From: Chromobacterium haemolyticum
GTDB lineage: Bacteria; Pseudomonadota; Gammaproteobacteria; Burkholderiales; Chromobacteriaceae
Direction of reading: 5' to 3'
NCBI RefSeq assembly: GCF_002081825.1
Contig: NZ_MUKU01000001.1
Coordinates: 62,001 to 126,000 of the forward strand
Length of the DNA stretch: 64,000 nucleotides
Part shown: in pieces, positions 57,420 to 64,000 of the stretch
Numbering within the stretch: position 1 is the first letter of the stretch
How the letters are laid out: every line of letters begins with the position of its first letter
The notes under the pieces: model-generated
Seen by the model: the letters and a program-made list of their open reading frames with translations, nothing else
The model's database searches: none
What the model was told of the DNA's origin: nothing
Program-made: the position numbers and the translations under genes

Positions 57420-59198
57420 ATGACCGTTTCCGTCCGCTACACCCTATGTCCCCGCGCCCCTGAGGCGCATCTTTTCGAGGTCGTCCTGACCGTTTCCAAA
57501 CCCGCAAAGAACGGCCTGATTTTCTCCTTGCCGGCTTGGATTCCCGGTAGTTACATGATCCGGGAGTTCTCCAGGCATATTGTGGAAATTCGCGCGGAAT
57601 CCGCGGGAAAAGCGGTGCAGCTGGTCCAGTTGACAAAAAATAGCTGGCAAGCCGCGCCGGTCAAGGGCGTGCTGGTTCTGCGCTATAAAGTTTATGCGTT
57701 TGATCTGTCCGTGCGCGGAGCGTATCTGGACGCGGAGCGCGGCTTCTATAACGGCAGCAGCGTTTTCCTGGCGGTGGACGGCTATGAAAACGAGGCCTGC
57801 GCGGTGGAGATCCTGCCGCCGGAAGGCAAGGCCTACGCCGATTGGAAAGTGGCGACCAGTCTGCCGGCGCGCGGCGCGGACAAGAAAACCGGCTTCGGCG
57901 GCTATCAGGCGGCTTCCTACGACGAGTTGATCGACCATCCTGTGGAGTTGGGCGCCTTCGAGCGAGCCAGCTTCAAAGCCTGCGGCGTACCGCACGAATT
58001 CGTTGTCTCCGGTCGTTTCCGCGCCGACCTCAAGCGCTTGGCGCGCGACACCAAGAAAATTTGCGAATACCAGATCAAATTGTTTGGCGAGCCGGCTCCG
58101 TTCGAGCGCTATGTGTTCATGCTTTTCGTCGGCAAAGACATCTACGGCGGTCTGGAGCATCGCGCTTCCACCGCGCTGGTGGCCAACCGCGACGATTTGC
58201 CGCAACAGGGCGTTGAGGAGATCGGCGACGGCTATCTGAAACTGTTGGGTCTGATCAGCCACGAATACTTCCACAGTTGGAACGTCAAGCGGATGAAGCC
58301 GGCGGCGTTCACGCCCTATGATCTGAACCAGGAAGGCTACACCCGTTTGTTGTGGGCCTTTGAGGGCATCACTTCCTATTACGACGACCTGAGCCTGGTG
58401 CGCTGCGGTCTGATCGATGAAAAGCGCTATCTGGGCCTGCTGGCGGAAACCATCAGCGGCGTGGAGCGCGGCGCCGGCCGCCTGAAGCAGACCTTGGAGC
58501 AATCCAGTTTCGAAGCCTGGACCAAATATTACCGGCAAGACGAAAACAGCCCCAACAGCATCGTCAGCTATTACACCAAGGGCGCGCTGGCCGCGTTGGC
58601 GCTGGACTTGACCATACGCCGCGACAGCCAGGGCCGTCAGTCGCTGGACGATGTGATGCGGGCGCTGTGGCGCAAATGGCTGGACGACGGCAAAGGCCTG
58701 GCCGAGGACGAGTGGGAAAAACAGGCGCAGGCCGCCACCGGCCTGGACCTCAAAGCCTTCTTCGACCGAGCGTTGCGCGGCGTTGAGCCCCTGCCGCTGG
58801 CCGAACTGTTGGCGGCTCAGGGCGTGGAGCTGCGCTTCGAGCCGGCGGCCAACGCCGGCGACCGTGGCGGTCTGGCGCTGAGCGGCAAGCCTGCGCCGGC
58901 CAGCCTGGGGGTCAAGGCTGTGGCCGAGGCCCAGGGCGTGCGTGTGCTCAATGTCTACGACGGCGGCGCGGCGCAAAGCGCCGGCCTGTCCGGCGGCGAC
59001 GTGATCGTGGCGATAGACAAGCTCAAAGCGGTGGATCTGGACAAGGCGCTGGCGCGTTATCAGCCGGGCGATAAGCTTAAACTGCATTGGTTCCGCCGCG
59101 ACGAACTGATCAGCGCGCAAGTGGAGCTGCAAGCCGCGCCTGCCGACGCCTGCCGGTTGCTGTTGCAGGACGACGGCGCCCGGTGGCTGCGCCGCTAA
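57420..59198 (+). CDS. M61 family metallopeptidase with PDZ domain
   Basis: 592 residues. N-terminal beta domain, thermolysin-like catalytic domain with HEYFH (281-285) in [17 protein letters not shown], and a C-terminal PDZ domain ([20 protein letters not shown]). The family removes N-terminal Gly/Ala. No signal peptide, so cytoplasmic. Divergent from ccoN and 82 bp ahead of pepN; a shared role in peptide turnover is plausible. Confidence 0.92.
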   Translation: MTVSVRYTLCPRAPEAHLFEVVLTVSKPAKNGLIFSLPAWIPGSYMIREFSRHIVEIRAESAGKAVQLVQLTKNSWQAAPVKGVLVLRYKVYAFDLSVRGAYLDAERGFYNGSSVFLAVDGYENEACAVEILPPEGKAYADWKVATSLPARGADKKTGFGGYQAASYDELIDHPVELGAFERASFKACGVPHEFVVSGRFRADLKRLARDTKKICEYQIKLFGEPAPFERYVFMLFVGKDIYGGLEHRASTALVANRDDLPQQGVEEIGDGYLKLLGLISHEYFHSWNVKRMKPAAFTPYDLNQEGYTRLLWAFEGITSYYDDLSLVRCGLIDEKRYLGLLAETISGVERGAGRLKQTLEQSSFEAWTKYYRQDENSPNSIVSYYTKGALAALALDLTIRRDSQGRQSLDDVMRALWRKWLDDGKGLAEDEWEKQAQAATGLDLKAFFDRALRGVEPLPLAELLAAQGVELRFEPAANAGDRGGLALSGKPAPASLGVKAVAEAQGVRVLNVYDGGAAQSAGLSGGDVIVAIDKLKAVDLDKALARYQPGDKLKLHWFRRDELISAQVELQAAPADACRLLLQDDGARWLRR

Positions 59199-59280
59199 CA
59201 TTCATCGGGACGGTGCCGTTCCCCGGCGCGGTTCCCCTCCAGCCAAGACCGGCGCAGCCGGCATCGAAGGAGACGTAGAC

Positions 59281-61905
59281 ATGGCTCAACAGCCGCAAGT
59301 CAAGTATCGCAACGATTACGCAGCCCCCGCTTTTCTGATCGACCGGGTCGATCTGAGCTTCGACATCGAAGACGACGCCACCCGCGTGCATGCGCGCCTG
59401 GTGGTGACCCGCAACGACAAGGCCGCGCGCCAGGACGATCTGGTGCTGGACGGCAGTGCCGCGCTGGTGGCGGTAACGCTGGACGGAGAGCGCCTGGACG
59501 AAAGCGGCTACGCGCTGGCCGACGAACAACTGACCGTGCGCGGCGTGCCCGACAGCTTCATCCTAGAGGTGGAGACCGAGATCGACCCGGCGGCCAACTC
59601 CAGCCTGATGGGTTTGTACGCGTCCAACGGCAATCTGTTCACCCAATGCGAGCCGGAAGGCTTCCGCAAAATCACCTATTACCTGGACCGTCCCGACGTG
59701 ATGGCCAAGTTCACCACCACCATCATGGCGGACAAGCACAAATTCCCGGTGCTGCTCTCCAACGGCAACAAGGTGGGCGAGGGCATGGTGGACAAGAAGC
59801 GCCACTGGGTGAAGTGGGTGGACCCGTATAAGAAACCGTCTTATCTGTTCGCCTTGGTGGCCGGCAAGCTGACGGCGCTGAAGGACAAGTTCGTTACCAT
59901 GCGCGGCCGCGAAGTGGCGCTGGAGATCTGGACCGAACCGGCCGATCAGGACAAGACCCAGCACGCGATGGAGTCTTTGAAGCACTCTATGAAGTGGGAT
60001 GAGCAGCGCTTTGGCCTGGAATACGATCTGGACATCTATATGATCGTCGCCGTCGGCGACTTCAATATGGGGGCGATGGAGAACAAGGGCCTCAACGTCT
60101 TCAACACCAAGTACGTGCTGGCGCGCAAGGACACCGCCACCGACGCCGACTTCCAGGGCGTGGAGCGGGTGATCGGCCACGAATACTTCCACAACTGGAC
60201 CGGCAACCGCGTCACCTGCCGCGACTGGTTCCAGCTGTCGCTGAAAGAAGGCCTGACCGTGTTCCGCGACCAGGAGTTCGGCGCCGACATGAGCAGCCGC
60301 GCGGTCAAGCGCATTGAGGATGTCAAGGGCCTGCGCGCTCACCAGTTCCCGGAGGACGCGGGCCCCACCTCGCACCCCATCCGCCCGGACAGCTATATCG
60401 AGATGAACAACTTCTACACCATGACGGTGTATGAAAAAGGCGCGGAAGTGGTGCGCATGTATCACACCCTGCTGGGCGAGGCCGGCTTCCGTAAGGGCAT
60501 GGACCTGTACTTCAAGCGCCACGACGGCCAGGCGGTGACCTGCGACGACTTCCGCGCGGCGATGGCCGACGCCAACGACGTGGACCTGGGCCAGTTCGGC
60601 TTGTGGTACAGCCAGGCCGGCACCCCGGTGCTCAGCGTCAGCGGTCGCTACGACAGCGTGGCGCGTAGCTATACGTTGAATGTGCGTCAATCCTGCCCGC
60701 CCACGCCGGGGCAAGAACTGAAGCAGCCGTTCCACATCCCGCTGGCTTTGGGCCTGGTGGGCGCCGACGGCGCCGACCTGCCGCTGCAGCTGGAGGGCGA
60801 AGCCGAAGCGCAGGGCGGCACCCGCGTGCTGGACGTCAAGGCGGCGGAGCAGAGCTTCACCTTCGTCGGCGTACCGACCGAGCCGGTGCCTTCGCTGCTG
60901 CGCGGTTTCTCCGCGCCGGTGAAGCTGGATTTCGATTGGCGCGACGACCAACTGGCTTTCCTGATGGCCAACGACAGCGACAGCTTCAGCCGTTGGGAAG
61001 CCGGTCAAACCTTGGCCGAGCGCCTGTTCAAGCAGCTGTTGGCGACGCTGGCCGCCGGCGGCGAGTTGAAGTTGCCGGAGACCTTCGTCGCCGCCTTCCG
61101 CGCGGTGCTTAAGGATCATGTCGCCGATCCGGCGTTCAAGGCTCTGATGCTGGCCCTGCCTTCCGAGGCGGAAATTCTGGAGATGGTGGAGGAGGCCGAT
61201 CCGGCAAGCATCCATCAGGTACGCGATTTCGTGCTGGACGAGTTGGCGCAGGCGCTGCGCGGCGAGTGGCGCGAGGCGTACGAGCTGAGCCAGACCCGTG
61301 ATTACAAGCCGCAGGACGCCGGCAAGCGCGATCTGAAAAACCGCGCGCTGGCCATGCTGAACCGCCTGGACGACGCCTGGCCGGCGGAGGCCGCCGCCAA
61401 GCAGTGCCGGGAGGCGGACAATATGACCGACCAGATGGGCGCGATGCTGGCCTTGCGCGATCGCGACGGCGCCGAACGCGACGATTGCTTCACCGCTTTC
61501 GCCTCCCGTTGGCAGGGCGACGCCCTGGTGATGGACAAGTTCTTCATGCTGGTGGCCAGCAGCCAGCTGCCGGGCACGCTGGAGCATGTGCAGGCGGCGA
61601 TGCAGCATCCTGCCTTCACCTTGAAGAACCCCAATAAGGCGCGCGCGCTGATTGGCACCTTTGGGGCCAATATGGCCTTGTTCCATGCCGCCGACGGCAG
61701 CGGCTACCGCTTCCTGGCCGATCAGGTGCTGGCGCTGGACGCGATCAATCCGCAAGTGGCCAGCCGCATCGTCAACGCCTTCCGCCGGCTAAAAAAGCTG
61801 GAGCCTGCGCGTCAGGCGCTGATGCGCGAGCAATTGCAGCGTCTGGCCGGGCAGCAGCTGTCCAAGGACGTGTACGAGATCGTGTCCAAGATTTTGGAAG
61901 CCTGA
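59281..61905 (+). CDS. pepN: Aminopeptidase N (M1 family)
   Basis: 874 residues. Substrate-anchoring GAMEN (264-268) and zinc motif [12 protein letters not shown] (His300, Glu301, His304) with the third ligand Glu in [10 protein letters not shown]. Bacterial PepN-type C-terminal helical domains follow. General cytoplasmic aminopeptidase. RBS AAGGAGA; preceded by the M61 peptidase. Confidence 0.97.
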   Translation: MAQQPQVKYRNDYAAPAFLIDRVDLSFDIEDDATRVHARLVVTRNDKAARQDDLVLDGSAALVAVTLDGERLDESGYALADEQLTVRGVPDSFILEVETEIDPAANSSLMGLYASNGNLFTQCEPEGFRKITYYLDRPDVMAKFTTTIMADKHKFPVLLSNGNKVGEGMVDKKRHWVKWVDPYKKPSYLFALVAGKLTALKDKFVTMRGREVALEIWTEPADQDKTQHAMESLKHSMKWDEQRFGLEYDLDIYMIVAVGDFNMGAMENKGLNVFNTKYVLARKDTATDADFQGVERVIGHEYFHNWTGNRVTCRDWFQLSLKEGLTVFRDQEFGADMSSRAVKRIEDVKGLRAHQFPEDAGPTSHPIRPDSYIEMNNFYTMTVYEKGAEVVRMYHTLLGEAGFRKGMDLYFKRHDGQAVTCDDFRAAMADANDVDLGQFGLWYSQAGTPVLSVSGRYDSVARSYTLNVRQSCPPTPGQELKQPFHIPLALGLVGADGADLPLQLEGEAEAQGGTRVLDVKAAEQSFTFVGVPTEPVPSLLRGFSAPVKLDFDWRDDQLAFLMANDSDSFSRWEAGQTLAERLFKQLLATLAAGGELKLPETFVAAFRAVLKDHVADPAFKALMLALPSEAEILEMVEEADPASIHQVRDFVLDELAQALRGEWREAYELSQTRDYKPQDAGKRDLKNRALAMLNRLDDAWPAEAAAKQCREADNMTDQMGAMLALRDRDGAERDDCFTAFASRWQGDALVMDKFFMLVASSQLPGTLEHVQAAMQHPAFTLKNPNKARALIGTFGANMALFHAADGSGYRFLADQVLALDAINPQVASRIVNAFRRLKKLEPARQALMREQLQRLAGQQLSKDVYEIVSKILEA

Positions 61906-61927
61906 GCCGCCTCGCGCTGCTGAAAAC

Positions 61928-61957
61928 AAAGCCCCGGTTTCAAACCGGGGCTTTTTT
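61928..61957. terminator. Bidirectional terminator between pepN and hsp20
   Basis: AAAGCCCCGGTTT / AAACCGGGGCTTT with a T-run on the right and A-run on the left; it separates convergent genes. Confidence 0.9.
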
Positions 61958-61988
61958 CATGGCCGACGAGGCGTATTTGCCGCGAGGC

Positions 61989-62420
61989 TTATTCTATGCG
62001 CAGCCGCTGCCCGCCTTGGCTGCCTTGTTTCTTCGGCAGCGTCAGGCTGAGCACGCCGTTTTCGTATTTGGCGCTGGCCGCGTTGCGTTCGATTTCCGCC
62101 GGCAGTTGGAAGCTGCGCGATACCGCGCCGTAAAAACGCTCGGTGCGTAGTTGGCGTTCGTCTTTGCGCTCGCTGTCCGTCTGGCGCACCTCAGCCTTAA
62201 TGGTAACCAGCGGGCCGTCCACTTCCACGTGGATGTCGTCTTTGCTGACGCCGGGAATATCCGCGTGAACGATGAACTGGGTTTCGGACTCCTTCACGTC
62301 GATCTTGATCTGGCTGGGCAGCGGATCGCCGTGCAGCGGTTTGATGAAGAAGCCTGGGGTGAAGTCGCGGAACAGTTCGTCAAACAGGCTAACATTGCCG
62401 CGGGAAGGCAGGATGTTCAT
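61989..62420 (-). CDS. Small heat-shock protein, Hsp20/alpha-crystallin family
   Basis: 143 residues. Alpha-crystallin domain ~35-130 with IKIDVKESETQFIVHADIPG and the terminal strand YENGVLSLTLPKK. A C-terminal IxI-like motif (RLRIE) is only partly matched. Holdase chaperone for unfolding proteins. ATG at 62420 has AAGGAGAG before it; a heat-shock promoter is visible upstream. Confidence 0.94.
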   Translation of the reverse strand: MNILPSRGNVSLFDELFRDFTPGFFIKPLHGDPLPSQIKIDVKESETQFIVHADIPGVSKDDIHVEVDGPLVTIKAEVRQTDSERKDERQLRTERFYGAVSRSFQLPAEIERNAASAKYENGVLSLTLPKKQGSQGGQRLRIE

Positions 62421-62472
62421 CTTACTCTCCTTTTCGATCAATGGTTTAGGTGTGAAACGGGCCCTGTTGTCG

Positions 62473-62500
62473 ATATAGGGACGTCGCTGGGATTCTCAAG
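62473..62500 (-). promoter_or_regulatory. Sigma-32 type heat-shock promoter of hsp20
   Basis: On the minus strand CTTGAGA (62500-62494), 13-bp spacer, CCCTATAT (62480-62473). This closely matches the sigma-32 consensus CTTGAAA / CCCCATNT. Distance to the ATG is about 52 bp. Confidence 0.75.
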
Positions 62501-62528
62501 TCCCCAAGAAGGGAAAATTCATCGGGAT

Positions 62529-64000
62529 TCATGCCGGCCAGTCCGATTGGACAGGCCGCAGCCACAGGCCGGCGAAATCGGTCCAGCCGTTTTCGCTCAT
62601 TTGCAGGCCGGCCAGTTGCGGGCTGGCCTGATGGCCCTGGCGCTCATGCGATAGCGGCAGCACCCAGCCTTCCGCGCATAGCCAATCCCCTATGGCGGCG
62701 TATCCGGCCATGCGCCGCCGGGTGTCCGCTTGGCGTTGGATGTCCCGCAACTGCGCGTTCAGCCGCGCTTGCGCTTCCGCGCTCAGGCCGCGCTGCAACG
62801 GTTGCCGGGTGCCCAGCCACTCGTGGCAGCTATAGTCGCGATCGTCGTGCAGCACCTCGCTGCACAGCATGAGATCGGCCTGCCGCCACCAGTCCTGATC
62901 GTGAAAAAAGGCGCGTCGGCTGAGGGCGTGGATCTCCAGCTCAATGGCCAGCCCGGCCAGGCGTTGACGGATGGCGGCGGCCAGCGGCGGGAAGCAGGGC
63001 AGGTCGTAATGGAACAGGCGCAGGCGGGTATGGTTGAGCCTAGGCCGGCGCTCGGCTTGCGGCAAGGGGTGGCGCCAGCCTGGCAGCAGGCCTTGCGCTG
63101 GCGTTTGCAGAGCGTCGTTGGCCAGGACCAGCGCGGGCTCCGCCAGCCAGCGCATTAGCGGCGCGCGCTCGCTGTCAGGCAGCGCCGGATTCAGCAGCAG
63201 ATAAGTGCAGGCCGACTGCAGCGTGCCGTTGGCGTCGTCGTTGGCGTAATCCAGGCGCAGGTGGAAGTCTTGGCCGTCGTCGCCGGAGGGAATGAACCAC
63301 AGTTCGATCTCGTCCAGCAGCGCCCGCTCGCGGTAATGGCCGGCGAAGGCGGCCAGGCTCAGCCGCTGCTCGCTGTGGCGCAGCGCCCGGAACGGCCCGC
63401 TGCCCACCGGCAGGCGATCGAAGTCGGCATTGCGCCGCAAGGGGACGATGGAGCTGTTGGCGGTGGCCAGCCGCTGCGGCCAGAGAAAATCCCCGTCGTC
63501 CAAGCGGCAGCTGAAGGACAGCGCGTCGTGGACCTCGACCGCGCTCAGGTGACGGTATTGCCGTTGATAAGGATTCTCGGATTCTCGCAAGCGCAGCAGG
63601 CTGGCGGCCGCGGCGTCGGCTTGCAAGGGCGCGCCGTCGTGAAATTGCAGGCCGGGGCGTAGCCAGAAGCGCCAGCGCCGTGCCTCGGCGTCGCTTTCCC
63701 AGTGGTGCGCCAGGCCGCTCTGCAGGCTTTGCAAGGCGCGGTCGAAGCGGCATAGCCGGTCGAATATCTGCCGGACCAGATGGGACTCAAGTCGGCCGCT
63801 GACGGTGACCGGGTCCAGGCTCAACGGCGCATGCGGTATCGGGATGCGCAGACAGCGGCCTTGCGCGGCGCTGCCCAGGTATTGCGGCAGCGCGCTCAGC
63901 AATTGTTCGCGCCGTTGCGGCGGCAATTGGGCGAAGGCCTGCTCCAGTTTGCCGTCGCGCAGCAGGCGCTGCAGACGCTGCCATTCCAGTTGTTCCGGCG
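62529..64000 (-). CDS. SgrR-like solute-binding/regulatory protein, C-terminal part (cut by window end)
   Basis: At least 489 residues; the frame stays open to base 64000 so the N-terminus is outside. The visible part is a peptide/oligosaccharide-binding fold (SBP_bac_5): RIPIPHAPLSLDPVTVSG, FRALRHSEQRLSLAAF. No signal peptide can be judged; QLEWQRLQRLLRDGKLEQ-type helix at the upstream edge resembles the linker after the SgrR DNA-binding domain. SgrR-type proteins regulate sugar-phosphate stress or transport genes. The alternative is a plain ABC-transporter binding protein. Confidence 0.65.
   Translation of the reverse strand, partial: PEQLEWQRLQRLLRDGKLEQAFAQLPPQRREQLLSALPQYLGSAAQGRCLRIPIPHAPLSLDPVTVSGRLESHLVRQIFDRLCRFDRALQSLQSGLAHHWESDAEARRWRFWLRPGLQFHDGAPLQADAAAASLLRLRESENPYQRQYRHLSAVEVHDALSFSCRLDDGDFLWPQRLATANSSIVPLRRNADFDRLPVGSGPFRALRHSEQRLSLAAFAGHYRERALLDEIELWFIPSGDDGQDFHLRLDYANDDANGTLQSACTYLLLNPALPDSERAPLMRWLAEPALVLANDALQTPAQGLLPGWRHPLPQAERRPRLNHTRLRLFHYDLPCFPPLAAAIRQRLAGLAIELEIHALSRRAFFHDQDWWRQADLMLCSEVLHDDRDYSCHEWLGTRQPLQRGLSAEAQARLNAQLRDIQRQADTRRRMAGYAAIGDWLCAEGWVLPLSHERQGHQASPQLAGLQMSENGWTDFAGLWLRPVQSDWPA

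Overview
This window reads as a chromosome segment from a betaproteobacterium of the Neisseriales, most likely Chromobacterium or a close Chromobacteriaceae relative. The signs are high GC, the gene order mdh-gntR-sdhCDABE-gltA-sucAB-lpdA-sucCD, a cbb3 oxidase operon, and an mtaD-ubiG pair. No phage, plasmid, insertion sequence, CRISPR array, rRNA or tRNA was found. Most of the window is ordinary core genome with a few accessory pieces.

Layout. 1-3500: the C-terminal end of xerD, clpSA and a cold-shock gene. 3500-5800: a decayed zone holding a frameshifted membrane-protein remnant, a LysR remnant, an intact FCD-type GntR regulator, and a gene-free stretch of about 500 bp that ends in an orphan terminator. 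5800-14900: ubiG and mtaD, two c-di-GMP signalling genes in tandem, a LysR/aldo-keto reductase divergent pair, and two small genes. 15000-17730: lysS and prfB, the latter with the programmed +1 frameshift. 17800-33130: the TCA-cycle block, with malate dehydrogenase facing a GntR regulator, then succinate dehydrogenase with its flavinylation factor, citrate synthase, the 2-oxoglutarate dehydrogenase complex (with an unrecognised 60-residue membrane protein between E2 and E3), and succinyl-CoA synthetase.

33200-45430: a TetR regulator, a chemoreceptor, two small lipoproteins, a LysR-cidAB holin-like module with clear operator palindromes, an OmpA-like lipoprotein overlapping a CadR-type regulator, a Cd/Zn/Pb P-type ATPase with a MerR-type promoter, a SprA-related putative metalloprotease, and a thioesterase/pseudouridine synthase pair. 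Three copies of a short inverted-repeat (MITE-like) element lie at gene 3' ends here. 45450-49230: a four-gene operon (GT39, GT2, GtrA, YdjC deacetylase) that resembles a hexosamine lipid A modification pathway. 49400-57000: a POT peptide transporter, then ccoNOQP-ccoG-ccoH and a YbaY-like exported protein. 57400-64000: an M61 peptidase, pepN, a small heat-shock protein with a recognisable sigma-32 promoter, and the C-terminal part of an SgrR-like protein cut by the window end.

The observations most worth following are the putative lipid A hexosamine operon, the small membrane protein inside the 2-oxoglutarate dehydrogenase operon, the gap at 5302-5798 with its orphan terminator, and the repeat family. 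I did not find a wholly new defence or mobile system.
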